A DNA stretch of 43,623 bases from Penium margaritaceum (Eukaryota; Streptophyta; Zygnematophyceae; Desmidiales; Peniaceae). The position numbers and the translations under genes are program-made. The notes beneath the pieces are model-generated. The model ran no database searches. It saw nothing but the letters and a program-made list of their open reading frames with translations, and was not told the DNA's origin. The DNA lies in the NCBI GenBank assembly GCA_023375785.1, contig SZWC01001592.1:129564-173186 (forward strand), given 5' to 3'. Each line of letters starts with the position of its first letter. Position 1 is the stretch's first letter. This document shows positions 1-11,939 of the stretch, piece by piece.

Positions 1-33
<33 letters not shown>
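1..33. repeat. Poly-G run at window start
   Basis: A run of 33 G opens the window. Similar G runs border the N gap near 25.6-25.74 kb, so this is probably a sequence or contig edge at low-complexity DNA rather than a functional feature. Confidence 0.9.
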
Positions 34-34
<1 letters not shown>

Positions 35-315
35 GCGGGTGATTATGATATGCTTGTTTGTCACGATTAATTGATGTGTGGCCATTGACACGATGACTGG
101 CTAGCATGAGCCCACATTGGTTGCAACTCCAGTGCATCGTAGGCTACCAACTTGTAAAGCACACTTGCTGCCGGAAGTCAGCACAGTCTGCTTCAACGGC
201 CAAGATGTGTACATAGCTGTAGGATGACCTGGGCGTGAATTGCTGGTGCATGTTGGCACTGCAGGAGGTCAGGTGGGAAGGGGCAAAAGATGTTCGTAGA
301 AAGGGGGTCGATTGG

Positions 316-415
316 GTGCGATTTACTGCCCTGTGTGCGGGATTTACTGCCCGATAGGCGGAATTTCCTGCCTTGTGGGTGAAATTTTCTACGTGGTGGG
401 TGGGATTTTCTAGGC
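316..415. repeat. Short tandem repeat, about 21-22 bp units
   Basis: About five degenerate copies of a 21-22 bp unit built on 'GGGATTTACTGCC' / 'GGGATTTTCTGCC' lie head to tail. A stray related piece occurs near 672-690. Long ORFs across it on the minus strand are repeat translations (Lys/Ser/Pro-rich) and are not called as genes. Confidence 0.7.
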
Positions 416-1270
416 TTGATCGTAGAGATGTGAAAGTTCCAGAACACTCTACTCCCCTGCCACCTGAGCCAATGGCAGCACCTCCTCCTCCGGAAGAGGC
501 TCCTGGGCGTAGTCATGCATCACGCTGAAGACGCGGATGGCAGCACACTGGCTCCGAATGCCAGCAATGGAGACCCGCTGTGCCTAGCCGGCCACAGCCC
601 GCCGAGACCTGCATTCGGGCCGCAGACAAGCAGCAACGCAAATTGCGCGTCAGCAAAATCTGAGCGGGATCTTCTGCCCAATGGGCGGGATGTTCAATCT
701 GGACCATTTTGAAAACGAGCCCCCACGTGTGTCTGGCAGATCATGCTGCTTGAATTGCATTGCACTGCATCGCATTTCCATCGCCCTCCAACACATGCCC
801 ATTGCACTGTATCACATGCCGGTACTCTATCACATGTCCGTCGCAGCTCGAGGACGGGGGACTCAGGGACAAGCCTGGCAAACCACGGGACTACTACCAC
901 ACCTGCTACTGCCTCAGCGGCCTCTCTGCCGCCCAATACGCCACTGCACAACCCCTCCGATACCACCTCTCTTCTCTCTCCACCCCCTCCCGCCTTCATG
1001 ACAAGGAGGGTGGCATGTATACGTGTGCTACTGCACAAGCTCCTGAAGTAGCGCAAGCTGGAAGAGCGCAAGAGGTGGCAGAATTGGCTGAGGCATGTGA
1101 GACGTTACTCACAGATGCGTGTGTGCTTGGTCCGCCGACCAATCAGCTTGCACGAACGGATCCCCTCTGCAATGTCGTGTTGCCGAGGTACAGTGAGGCA
1201 CGGGCATACTTCAAGCGATGTGGTTGGCCATGCGATGCGACATGATGTGAAGCAACTGGTGGATCTCTGT
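416..1270. other. No recognisable gene
   Basis: Several ORFs of 60-160 codons overlap here in different frames and strands. None shows a recognisable domain and all have random-looking composition. I see no RNA gene or transposon signature. Confidence 0.5.
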
Positions 1271-1276
1271 GGTGGC

Positions 1277-1364
1277 AGGTTGGTAGGGGGTTGGTAGGGG
1301 GTTGGTAGGGGGTTGGCAGGGGGTTGGTGGGGGGTTGGTGGGGGGTTGGTGGGGGGTTGGTGGG
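1277..1364 (+). repeat. G-rich minisatellite, 11-12 bp units
   Basis: About seven to eight head-to-tail copies of GGTTGGTAGGG(G) shifting to GGTTGGTGGGG(G). The plus strand has many closely spaced G runs and could form G-quadruplexes. It is not the plant telomere unit TTTAGGG. The Pro/Thr/Asn-rich minus-strand ORF through it is a translation of the repeat. Confidence 0.85.
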
Positions 1365-3250
1365 AGGTCAGTGTGAAAACATTAGTGCTCGCTTCATTGT
1401 AGCCTTTGTGTGGCGTCTCATTTGTGGTGCATCCGGGTTGGTTGAATGATGACTGGACAAATGAAATTGAGCAAGCATCCGTTGTGAACAGGATCATTCC
1501 CTCGCTCAAGCTCACCCTCCCAATATTCTTCGAGTTTCTCCTCTGTTGCTCTTCTCATGCACCTTCTCCACAATTTGACGAGAAATGCATGATGTAAAGA
1601 AGTTCACAATGTGAATTCTTGAAACATGCTCCATAGAAGGGGATAACTTGTCAACAAGGTAACCGTTTGTACACTTGGTAACTATTCCTATCTTAGCCTG
1701 TTACTGTGTAGCCATTTGTCTGTCTTGTGACTGGATGAAATTTCCTTTCACCTCCACATGAGGTGGAATTCTCACAGCCATTGCCCCCAATGTGCTTGCT
1801 CCTAAGAGGGTGCATGTGTGGACGGGCAAAACTTGCATTCTACACTCAGTACCCCTTTCTTTTTTGGATCCGACATTTACTTCAATGGAAATAATGAAGC
1901 AAATAGCTGAAACTCGATTGCGATGTGTGTGGTCAAGGTGGGAGGATTGTTAACTGAGGAGGGAAAGAGGATTGGTGATTCCATCGAGGGTTGTGGTTAC
2001 TCCACTTGTGAACCATCGGTCATGCTTGTCCAAACGGAGCTTGATGAGTGTCATCGTCAACGACGATGGGCCATGAAGTTGGAATCTTCATCTCTTCATA
2101 CTCAACGTATGGGTAGTGCAAAACTTCCCATGCATTGGGAGGACTCTTCCAAGGTGCCACTCGACCACATTGTCGCTAGTAACAATGTAGTCGAGGCAAG
2201 AGGGGAATTTGAAGAGATTCAAACATGTTTGAGGGCTGAAAAGTTTAGGGTGTATGGTTCACCTCAAAGTCTACATCCCCTTCAACGAGGAGAGCAAAAC
2301 ATAGTGTTTTGAGCACCGGGATGCTGCGTTTTGTTCTTGTGACAGTTTATGTTGAGTGCGTGCAAGCGTTGTTTGAGGTCAGTTCCGAGTGAAGACTTTG
2401 TGCAACATGCAGTAGGGAGACCGCCCAAGCAAGACTCACATCTAACGTTGCTCCTGGTGCTTGAAAATGGCACGTAGGCATTGGGTGTCCAAAGGCCTAT
2501 CAGGGCCTTACTCAACGACACGCATCTGTGCACAAACTCTTTACAACTGTTGAAAGATTTCACCTTCATATGGAGGTGGTAGAGATAGGTGAGGTGACGG
2601 GGCTCAGAACCACAAATGTTTGCTGGGGAGGGGGGGGAGGGGAGGGGGGGCTCTTGTGAGCCTTCCCGTTCAGCACTTGCAAAGATCCTGGGTATTCCCG
2701 ATGGTGCACACCTCCTAGGCTATCCAATCCCCAAAAAAACGTTTGAACAAAGGTGGACTTTTGAATGGCTTGAGGAGTGGCTGCAGGGATTTGAGGAGCT
2801 GCGACTCCTTGAGGATTCTCGAAGAAAGGTGACCTTGCTTCACCTTTGCGTGCTCCTACAAGGTCAAGTTATGGGGTCGACCGCTGCTCCCGGAGTCTTT
2901 CTGGCTCAGAATCTAGTCAGACTTGACCGACTCGTTTGGGAGTCTCTCTTATGCATTATCTAGGTGCCACGAGCTTGGGAGGCGTTCAGGATGGGGAATT
3001 TCAGGACGTAACAACTTGACAAGGAATGCTTTAGTCCCATTGTTGGAATGTCGGACTCTTTGTAGCGTAAAAGATCTCTGTCAAGCCTACGTGTGCTCTT
3101 TATGAGCTCTCCTTCATTTGAATTTTTGTTGTCCGGCATATGTTTGGTCGTGGGGCATGAGTTCAGCCTTGGCTGCCCTTGTAGGAGGCGACGTATGCGA
3201 GGTATAGTTGATTGACCCAAATCCACAATCACCTTTGAGGGCTTCACCCA
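1365..3250. other. Anonymous DNA, no assigned gene
   Basis: A 129-codon ORF at 1923-2312 (+) and a 115-codon ORF at 2616-2963 (+) are the longest readings. Neither contains a motif I recognise. Their position 5' of the decayed copia pol on the same strand means they could be remnants of its gag, but I see no zinc knuckle or protease motif. A G-rich patch lies at about 2625-2650. Confidence 0.4.
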
Positions 3251-3259
3251 CATGAAGCC

Positions 3260-5995
3260 TTGGCTGCCTTTGAGGGCTTCACCCACATGAAGTGGATTTG
3301 GAACCGCCTTTTGCACAGTTTCCTGCTAGACCATGCCACACCGTACAAGTTGTGGTTCAGCCATCACGCCGGCCTCTGTCTAGCTCATATCTGGAGCTCC
3401 CTGACTTGTGCTTGCTATACAAAAGACCATCAGGTTTCTTCGGTGTACCAGATACCGAGGACCCCTGCACACCAAGGAGACAAGGTCTCATCTCGGGGTT
3501 GTATGGTTGCCTTTCTCCACATCTCTTGAAGGTCGAAGGCCTAGCGGATTAAGGATCCCGCTCGCTACTACATATTCGAGTCTCAAGATACCCAATTCTT
3601 CGAGTGTCTTACATACCGAGACTTTTCCACCACTCTATAACCGGCGGCCGACCATGTTCCCACTTCTGTGGCTTCCTGGTAGATGGAAATTTCTAGGCAC
3701 ACAGAAGGGTCCATTCGGACTTTCTCACCTGTGGTCTGGTATCAGGCCGTTGAAAACCCGAACATCATGGCTGTTGATCCTGTGGCTTTGTCACACTTGA
3801 ATCACATTTCTCTGTCAGTCTACACTGGAACAATCCGTCTCATGCCTATTCTAGTCCTCACTTTCCCACCTAGTTTTGTGCCTCCCTCAGTCGCCACTGC
3901 CACACCTGGTCTTTTGCCTATAAAACCTCCACTAGCACACCTGGTCATGTGCTTGCATCAGCCACAACTTGTACACGTAACCCTTTGCCTATGTTAGTCT
4001 CCACTGGCATAGCTGGCCCATTGCCTATGTAGGTCCGTTTGTCTTCCCCTCCTGCCTCTCTAGCGTTCAGCTTTTCGTCTCTTACGGCTGCACCCTCCTC
4101 GCCTACCTGTAAGCCTACAGCCTCTTTGGCAATGTTTCTATGGCTTTCTCCCCACCCCAAAGGGAGCCCCTCGGGATCAAGCTTCTCCTGTGTCCTGTGG
4201 TCATCTTCAATCACTGGCCTGCAGGGCTCAGGGAGTAAACGGATCCACATCTAAACTCACTACTTGTAGTGTTGAGTGACCAGTGTGGTACAAATGTCCT
4301 TGGCCTTTGTGTCCAGGCGGAGTACATAAAGGTGCACTAGCGTACCCCTATTGTCGCTTCTCATTCACTTAAGACGATGCCGACCTTGTTGTGGTCAGTT
4401 CAACAATGGACACATATGTCCTGGCCACCCAAAGCTTCCCCTTGATAGTGCCTGGTCGAGGAAAACTAAAAGAGACACTCTGAGAAGAGGACGCAGCCTT
4501 GTGGCACGCTGCCTCTGTGATGTGCTTAGAGCCATCCCAGAGCATAGTTTCTATGAGCTTGTCGACCTTCTGCCTAGGAAGAAGGCCATACAGGCTATGT
4601 TGGTCTTTTACAGGAAGGTGAAGCTTCACGGCATACTAGATTGCTTCAAGGCTCGCTAGATTGTAAAGGACTTCAAAGGTCAAGAGTGTTGATTTCACCA
4701 AATACTTTGTACTCGTTGGTCGTACAACCACAGCTCGTGCTCTGTTCCTTGTCATTGCTGAGCATGACAAGGAGCTACACCACGCAGATGTGAAAATGGT
4801 GTTCCTCAGTGGCAAGCTTGAGGAGGAGATTAACATAACCCAACCACTTGGTTTCTAGGGAGCCGACAAGCTCTGGTGCTTGCATAAGGTGTTATATGGC
4901 CTCAAGCAGTCATCTCGGTGCTAGATTTTGGAAAGCATTGTTACAACGACTTGTGTTGGATATGTGCATAGTGACGTCAATCCATCCTTTTTCCTCCTAT
5001 GTACAATTGAACTCTTGACCACCATCCATGTCTATGTTGAATACCTCCAAATCCGAACTACATCAACAGATATTGATATCATGATAGAGGCCAAGGAAAT
5101 CCTCTAGGCTGGCTACAAGATGAAGGACCTTGGTTGCACAGTGGTATTCCTTGGGACGAAGGTCGTGGGTGGTCATTGGCAGTTTTATTTCTCTCATGCA
5201 ACATCAGAAACGCTACACCTGCGGTGTGGGGAAGTAATTATGAACCTCCTCGATGCAATTCCCACAACATCCAAGCTCATCACACCAGACGGACATGATA
5301 TCCTGGAGTTGGATGATCCAACTTGGGGAGACATTGGATGTGGCTTTGTATTTGTGCCTGATTGGCTCTGTGATGGTCTTGGCCACGGCCACTTGGCCTG
5401 GCATCGCCTTCACTGTCAACCTCAAGTGCCTTCGGATGAGAGACCTTCTTGCTATTGTGTGCGTGATATAGTATGTGGTTTCCACATCGTACCTAAGACT
5501 CTGTGTTTGTTGGTAGTGTTTGGTGGTGGTCAACAAATGCACTGAAAACAACAAGGCCTACAGTCCTGACGAGAGCAATTACATACTACTATGCCGCAGT
5601 GTTGTAGCGACCTGAGCTGCATTGTGTGCGGCTTGTCATAGACAGAGTATTTCGAACTGTGCACTAAGGCTACGTAGTTGATGTGGCTGCAGGGCTTGCT
5701 TCATGAGTTACTTCAGTCTTTGCCTTCCATCGTTTTGATCCCTGAAAAATAGAGTCCTCTCACCAACTCTGGTATGTTTAATGCATGCATGAAGCACATT
5801 GCAGTTGAGAATCACTTTGTGAGTGATTCGGTGGAGCTACAGGTAACACATGTTATTTGGGCCGGCACACACATGCGACGGGCTAACTTCCTAACCAAGG
5901 CACTAGCGCTCAGAAATTTCATTGTGACCGTTCCTTCCATCACACTTCCCCCCTTGCCCAGGGGTTGCTTAGAGGGGTGGGTGTGTATGGACAGT
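3260..5995 (+). pseudogene. Decayed Ty1/copia pol (integrase end, RT, RNase H)
   Basis: A plus-strand copia polyprotein remnant read through stops and frameshifts. Around 3289-3420 there is an integrase C-terminal region with the 'TPYKLWF' motif (family: TPYELWFGRKP). From about 4546 to 5200 comes reverse transcriptase: a 'WELVDLPPGKKAI'-like start, 'HHADVKMVFLSGKLEEEI', 'LYGLKQS' and 'YKMKDLG...FLGTKVV'. RNase H follows: 'LIGSVMVLATATWPGIAF' near 5360 in another frame, then 'KHIAVENHFV' and 'ANFLTKAL' at 5790-5910. Seen in-frame stops in the RT part are mostly TAG (4657, 4857, 4921, 5105). The RT catalytic box is degraded (Y-V-E-Y where YVDD is expected, near 5033). No flanking LTR pair was identified. 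Confidence 0.85.
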
Positions 5996-7395
5996 TGAGA
6001 ATCTCCTTGCGCACTTGTGTCAGTTGTAACATGCATACCATCGGGTCATGGGTGACTATTGTGATGTGAGCCATTCTCGTACGTGCATACCATTCATTGT
6101 TACCACTTGGTCGTGTCCATGCTCATGCACATTCCTTACGCGGACGCAGCTGGCACTCAAGCACTGGTGGGTGGTAGTCCACGCATCCACAACCACGGAA
6201 AACTGCCACGATGGCCCGGAGACTTCTTCTACTCTTTGTCATTTTACCGGAGCCACTAGGGTTATCTCTATATACTGGCCTTGGCCCCAAGTTGCGCTTC
6301 TTTGCAGTCTGTGTCCACCGGTTGATGCCACACCTATGCATGTGCACAGCTGTTGGGTCCAGCTTAAAACCGCACACCCGTATGTTGAAATGGTCCTACA
6401 TCTGGATGCTCGTGCTCTGAGCTGTGGAAGAGAGGTTTGAGGCTGGGGTTTGGGCCAGGTTTTGTGCAACTAACCATGTCGCATGTGTCAACCATCATGC
6501 GTGACGCCAGCTACTTATCATGTGTGCCTTTTCTCTTTCCATTGCTTACTGCACATTCAAGATTTTGAAGCTTATGAGACTATCCATGCATTCCCTAGAA
6601 AAACCCTTGATGTCCTAGCACTTTCTTTGCATACTAGTGCGCCAGTTGACTCGATAGTTCTATAATGCCAGTGAAATAAGAGCAAAGAAGCTATCGACTG
6701 AATTTTTAGGAAGTCCCTTACATAGAGGAGTCCCTAAACTCCATGCGTGGGTATCTAAACGGATAGTTTTTCCATCTATCCCCTATTTGTCACAATTCAT
6801 AAAACACATCCATTGTACAAAATCAGTTTACAAGCATGTCCATACCACAAATCTATTTGAAATTCATGCCCATATCGCAAATTTTTACATGCCCGAAGTC
6901 CATAGTGAAGAGGAAAACAACAATTGAGCACCCGGTTAGTGCCAAACATCGACATGGTCTTAAAACTGTCACAACGTTTTTCAGTTCCAAGAATGAATGT
7001 AAAATGTGTTGTGTACCATCCTTCAATGGTGGACAATTTTGGAAACTTTTGTGTCACTACCAATCATGGAAGAAAAAATTATTGGTCCGGACATGTTCAA
7101 CACCACGGCAAAGTTGGGTAGATTTCTTTGTGGAAACACTTGCTCCCCACATACGTACAATGTCGCACATAGGTTGTATGTCCACATAATTTCAAGATTT
7201 TATCACTCAGAGTGGACAGTGCGTTCACATTAACAAAATATGACCTCGTGTGTTCGGGGAGTTTTCATGCTACTGGACAATCTGTATACAGCTGAAGTCA
7301 GTAGAACCCTGTGTTGTATGCAAGCTGGAAGTTGCACACGACAGCATCATGCATGTGGATCCTTCTGTTACTTCCAAGAATGGGAACGTTCCTTG
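5996..7395. other. No gene; possible LTR remnant at start
   Basis: DNA immediately 3' of the copia RNase H end should be its 3' LTR, and an AT-rich 'CTATATACTGG' near 6268 could be a TATA-like box. No matching upstream LTR was found. ORFs here lack domains. Confidence 0.35.
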
Positions 7396-7398
7396 GGG

Positions 7399-7514
7399 AG
7401 GAGGAAGAAGAAGAAGAAGAAGAAGAAGAAGAAGAAGAAGAAGAAGAAGAAGAAGAAGACAAAAACAAAAACAAAACAAAAACAAAAACAAAAACAAAAA
7501 CAAAAACAAAAACG
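7399..7514. repeat. Compound microsatellite (AAG)n then (ACAAAA)n
   Basis: About 20 AAG units (7402-7458) pass directly into about nine hexanucleotide-like units of ACAAAA (7459-7514). All six-frame ORFs here (poly-Glu, poly-Arg, poly-Lys, poly-Phe) are repeat translations. Confidence 0.95.
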
Positions 7515-8462
7515 AAAACAGGCCCGGGATGCTTGCCGGCCGAGGGGAGACGATCCCGTCACTCATTTTCCTCTTTGCAAAAAATCATTCCGCTGGACAT
7601 GACCTAACAACTAGGGGCATTGGGAATAGTCAACATTCTCTAATTTCATAGACGTTTTTCCCCCATTTCACAGTCATGGTTGGGTACATGCGGCTTGCAG
7701 CTGCAACCCGTGCCTGAGGGCATGTTGCCTTGTGGATTCTATCCGAGGGGGGCAACGAGGGTGTCGCAAACAAACCCTATCTCACGCAAGAAACCAACGC
7801 TGATGATGGATGTAGTCCAAACACCTGACTGCCAATGTACCGCACAGAATCACATCAACCTTCGAGGATGTTGTGTCCTTGAGGTTGGGTCTAGTCAAAC
7901 AACAGCGGTCATGTTGGTTCCGATAATGACACCATCGCCCATAAGCTAAACATCCTGTGCAAGGACAAGCCTCTGCCCAAGTGCAAGGCGGCCATCAACT
8001 TTCTTGGCGGAATGGCATTCGTGACGATGGATGCGTGCCATGCAGCTGGCGAACAATGTGCACAATCGTATGTCCCTGTGGTGGGAAACTATTGAGTGTT
8101 CTCCCTTCATGGATCATTGCCATGAGTACAAGGCCAAGAAGTGTACAAGTACATTCAGGGCTCGATTTGGCAAGTGTTGTGGAGCATTCAACATCACGTC
8201 TATCACCAACGGCTAACTCTGTGAGCCGGGTATCCACCACGGCAACCCAGTTCGTTCGACACGGTTTATGTTGCAGCACATCCAGAAATGCATCACTAAA
8301 GACCCGGCTTCCCTGCCCAAGAACCTCTAGCAGATCATGTCCAAGGCAACGGGATTGAAGCTATCATACGCTATTGTCTACTTCGTAAAGAAAAAATGCC
8401 CGAAGAAGCTCTACAATAATAGGGACGATTCATTGAGCATATTTCCTGGCTTCATTGAGGAG

Positions 8463-8540
8463 GTAAGCGTTATAGGCTCCTGTTCCACATGCTCAGGCTT
8501 GGATTGTAATTGCACATTGAATTATGCTAATTCCATGTAG
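8463..8540 (+). other. Possible intron in MULE pseudogene
   Basis: A GTAAGC donor-like site directly follows the 'FPGFIEE' codons, and a pyrimidine-poor TGTAG acceptor-like site lies 78 bp on, after 'CTAATT' (branch-site-like). Coding similarity stops at the first and restarts near the second. The flanking frames do not join exactly, so this may instead be an indel. Confidence 0.35.
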
Positions 8541-8666
8541 ATGATTCGATTGGTTCCATGGGGCTACTGTGCGTGGATCCCCATGTCATTGGGAAGGCGG
8601 AGAAAGACAAGACAAGAGTGTTTGACCGTGTTTTCATTGCCCCAGGAGCTTGCCTTCTTGGTTTTG

Positions 8667-8674
8667 AGCACACC
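8667..8674. repeat. Left TSD of hAT-like element (AGCACACC)
   Basis: Identical to 9956-9963. It lies in the MULE codons for Glu-His-Thr. Confidence 0.9.
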
Positions 8675-9955
8675 TAAGGCTGCACACTGAATCCGATTTG
8701 GGAATTGAGGGTGGATTCAGATTTGTGAGACCAAATCCAAACCTGGATTTGGATTCACAGATCAGAGACCTGGATTTACGAATCCCCCCGAATTGGCGAA
8801 TCCTCCAAATCTAGTGGGAATTTATTTCTAACTGTTGCTAGTGATTTTCTTTCACCATAGATCAGAAATTTCATGACCGTGTATGAGGTAGTAACCTCCT
8901 TGTATAGTTTGTGAATTTTGGCTTAGGAGGAGGATGTGCAGCGTGGCAGAAAACCTGTTCTTGATAGTATGCATGCTGGGCATCTTTAGAGCATAACATG
9001 TGGCTAGTGCTAAATGGTGTCTTTCTCTTGCCATCGTGCTTTGGGTACAGAGTGGTGGGACGCATGCAAGAGTTATGTGGTACCTGCTCATCACAGACTC
9101 GCCAGTATTTGTGGTGTGCCACTCTTTGTCGTGCACCCCTCATACAACAGTTTTCCGCATTAAAAGAATGTGCACTGCAAATCGCACAAGGTAAAACACG
9201 CCGGTTCTCCAAAAGCAAAGACTTTCTTTTCTCATTGAAATCCCTCGCGTAAAGGGAGAAAATGAATGGTGTGGTCAATTTGGAGACGTCGTATCGTCCG
9301 GTCGCACGGACGGCAAGAAACAGGTTTGCAAAAAGAAAGACTTTTGTCCATTTTGTACAGTTCTAAATGCTAACAATATCAACGTCTTTGGTTGTGAAGC
9401 TATCCACTGTATGGATGCATACTTTTCATTTCAGAAAGTACTCACAAGCATGTGACAAGATTCTGAACATGCACAAGGGGTTGGATGAAAGGTCCAGCCT
9501 GACAGCGCAAAGCCGCATCAACCAAACCCGACTGAAACTCTCACGGTTATGTGAATTATTAACGGCTATCCATCGAACGCTTGCGTGGCCTCAGCAGAAG
9601 ATGGCCTGGGACTGTCACAGAACTGCACAGAACGACTGATTCAGACTACACACGTGTTGTGACTGTGCCATAGATACGGTGGCTCAGGCCGTTTTGACAA
9701 ACAACGACTTGAAGTTCCGGAGTTTTGAAGCTTTGGATCACAAGATCGCAGCTCGGCGGTTTGAGCAGTGGGTATGAACCTCTAAGCCACGGTATTTTCA
9801 TGTCCACCCTCCCTCGCCCCTCCCCCTAGGATTCTATGCTAGTTTCCTCAATCCCCAAATGAGACCCACTCTTGGATCCGGATTTGTGAATCCGGGATCC
9901 AGATTCGGGATTTGTTCATTGGAATCACGAATCCTTGGATTCATGTGCATCCTTA
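8675..9955. mobile_element. hAT-like non-autonomous DNA transposon, 1281 bp
   Basis: The element is bounded by a perfect 8-bp target-site duplication AGCACACC (8667-8674 and 9956-9963). Its ends are inverted repeats: TAAGGCTGCACA on the left and, read inward on the other strand, TAAGGATGCACA on the right, with similarity continuing into TGAATCC. Subterminal regions (8690-8815, 9865-9945) carry many copies of GGATTC/GAATCC and GGATTTG in both orientations, as is usual for hAT elements. No transposase motif is visible inside, so it is non-autonomous. Removing it restores the MULE reading frame across the junction. The family call rests on the 8-bp TSD and TIR style. Confidence 0.88.
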
Positions 9956-9963
9956 AGCACACC
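9956..9963. repeat. Right TSD of hAT-like element (AGCACACC)
   Basis: Perfect copy of 8667-8674. The MULE frame resumes here. Confidence 0.9.
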
Positions 9964-11100
9964 CGCCACATACTTGTCATGGATGGCACGTTCTTGAAGA
10001 ATGGCCACAAGCAGGTCTTGCTCATCATACAGTTTTCCAATGTGAACACAATGTCATGTCAATGATGTAGGCCCTTACATCCAGGAAGGATGAGCCGAAC
10101 GGGGCGTCGTTCTACAAACTGGTGGTTGTTGCCTACTCAACCATTACTGAGGCCGGCACCATCATTCTGGACAGTGAGAAGGGCCTTGGCAGTGCCGTGG
10201 GGGAAAAGCTGCCTGGTACCATGCACACCTGCTGAGTGTGGAACCTACAACACAATGTGCAAGTCAACCATCAAGGTTGACCAGAATCTCTCTTCTGGAG
10301 CCTTGTTCATGCAACATTCCAGGTTGACTGGGAGAAGTACCTGGTAGACCTGCAGCGAGAGTGCCCAAGGGCAATGGACTACTTGTTGGGTGCAAAAGGG
10401 TAGCCAGGGATTCTGAAGGAGAAGTGGAGCTGGTTATTATACCCAATACCCGCTAATGGGTATACAACGAGCAACACCATGGAGTCCATGAACGGCATGC
10501 TTGTTAAGCTACGCAAGATGTACCCCTACTTCTGCTTTGTCAATCTTCATGTCTTTGTGTAGCACCGGAATATCAGACGGATGATGGTGCATGACGCTAA
10601 GGGCAACATCGTACCAGCGATGTATTCCTAGATGTAGACTAATTGTGAGAGTGCCAAGAAGTACGACTTGGAGACTGACGGTGATGAGAGGGGCTCCAAG
10701 AATAGGGATACCGCCGTGTGTGAGGGAGATTGTTTGAGGGATGTATGCATCAATAACAAGTTTCTCTCATGTGGGTGTTGGCAAGAGTACGGGATGCCAT
10801 GTCCTCATGTGTGTGCCATCATGCTGGAGGGTGGGATCAATCCCGAGGGCTTCATTCACTTCGGCTACCTGAACTTCAGCTACAAGCACATGTGCAACCA
10901 CCCTTTTGTGCTCCCAGAATTGCGGCTGGTTCTCCCAGCTAATCCAAAGCGGAAGCAGCCCAGAACCAACCGTGGATGAGGTCGGCCTAAGGCCAACCAT
11001 GTGGACAGGTGGACTTCTGTAATGAAGCGGTTGATTTGTGGCCCTTGTGTCAGGCAAGGGCACGCCCGCCGCAGGTACACCAACATCGTGGCCCTAAACA
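9956..11100 (+). pseudogene. MULE transposase pseudogene, 3' part
   Basis: Catalytic core and C-terminus of a Mutator-like transposase. 'HILVMDGTFLKNGHKQVLL' (9967-10023) holds the first catalytic Asp (family: LDGTHLKG). 'LDSEKGLGSAVG' near 10170 holds the second Asp (family: SDREKGL). 'TTSNTMESMNGML' near 10467-10505 matches the conserved TSN-ESFN segment. A SWIM zinc finger, 'CGCWQEYGMPCPHVCAI' (C-x-C...C-x-H), lies at 10770-10825 in the 10668-10979 reading. After one TGA the same frame continues with 'GRPK' and a zinc-knuckle-like 'CGPCVRQGHARR' at 11037-11072. Stops (10383 TAG, 10559 TAG, 10629 and 10635 TAG, 10977 TGA) and frameshifts make it dead. TIRs of the MULE itself were not found. 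Confidence 0.85.
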
Positions 11101-11935
11101 TCATTGGTCCGTACAATGTCGGCTCTGATGTTGCAACTCTCGTAGTGCACTCTCGTGGTACGTTGAACACTGGTTTGTCCATATCGCAATAGCCGCAAGA
11201 ATGTACACATGTTACTTTACAACAATGACCTGAAACCAATATGCTCGTATAGAGGGGTTACTATTGTAATGAATAAAGACAATTGTGCAGACAATGACCT
11301 CACAAGCGTACCAAGTTTGCACTTCTGATCAAGCAGTTTGCAACTTTAATGACAAAGTGTTGCATACAGTTTGAATGTTATAACACTTCAAAATGTTGCC
11401 TACATCTCATGAAAACAATGTTCTGCGATGTATCATTTGTCAGTCCACGGATCACATGGACGTTACACCGTGCCATTAAAGAACGAGGGACCTCGCGCAC
11501 ATCACAAAATGTGCATAGTGAGCGCGTACAGGTACAATTGGATGAAATATACAGGCTATATCTATAACAATAGTTGCCCACCAGGAGCCGCCATCATCTC
11601 CAACATTCCTACATGATGTCAAATGCATGATTCTACTTGAATCCTTGGATGCGCGAATACACGGAAAACGACAAGGGGACCCTGTTGCCGTATGACCAGG
11701 GTGGCAACGTTTAGTGACCCATTTGCTATCCCAACTTTGTCTCACCTTCCATTTACATGGATACAAGCGGTACTTTGTCAGTATAATATGTTTTCATAAA
11801 AAATAAGTGAAGTAGGGGCAGTCTTGAACACTAGTTTTGTGCTATAGCCGCTCATCTATACTAGTTTCTTACTATGGGCGTGCATGTCAAATTGTTTCAT
11901 TCTATGGCTAGTTCTTGTATATTGTGCCCATCAGG
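11101..11935. other. No recognisable feature
   Basis: AT-richer DNA with short ORFs only (the longest about 95 codons) and no recognised motif. The MULE's 3' terminal inverted repeat should lie here but was not identified. Confidence 0.4.
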
Positions 11936-11939
11936 GGGC

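Larger units (their letters stand above)
7900..8674 (+). pseudogene. MULE transposase pseudogene, 5' part
   Basis: Plus-strand pieces in shifting frames match the N-terminal half of plant Mutator-like transposases. There is a region near 8100-8215 with 'CHEYKAKKCTSTFRARFGK' followed by 'AFNITSI', then the helical segment near 8250-8462 ('LQHIQKCITKDPASLPKNL' with a TAG, then 'LKLSYAIVYFVKKK'). At 8590-8674 comes 'TRVFDRVFIAPGACLLGFEHT', the segment that precedes the first catalytic Asp. The reading is broken at 8675 by the hAT-like element and resumes in frame after it at 9964, which shows the two parts were one gene. Stops at several points make it non-functional. Confidence 0.8.

Noticed and set aside
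3736..3750. TGGTATCAGGCC, similar to a tRNA-Met primer site
   Set aside because: Only the first part matches, it lies inside or near decayed integrase sequence, and no LTR end precedes it.
7515..7565. GC-rich block after the A-rich repeat, considered as a SINE or tRNA remnant
   Set aside because: No convincing A-box/B-box pair or target duplication was found.
7240..7651. Long ORFs with poly-Glu, poly-Arg or poly-Lys runs
   Set aside because: They are translations of the AAG and ACAAAA microsatellites in different frames and have no other protein features.
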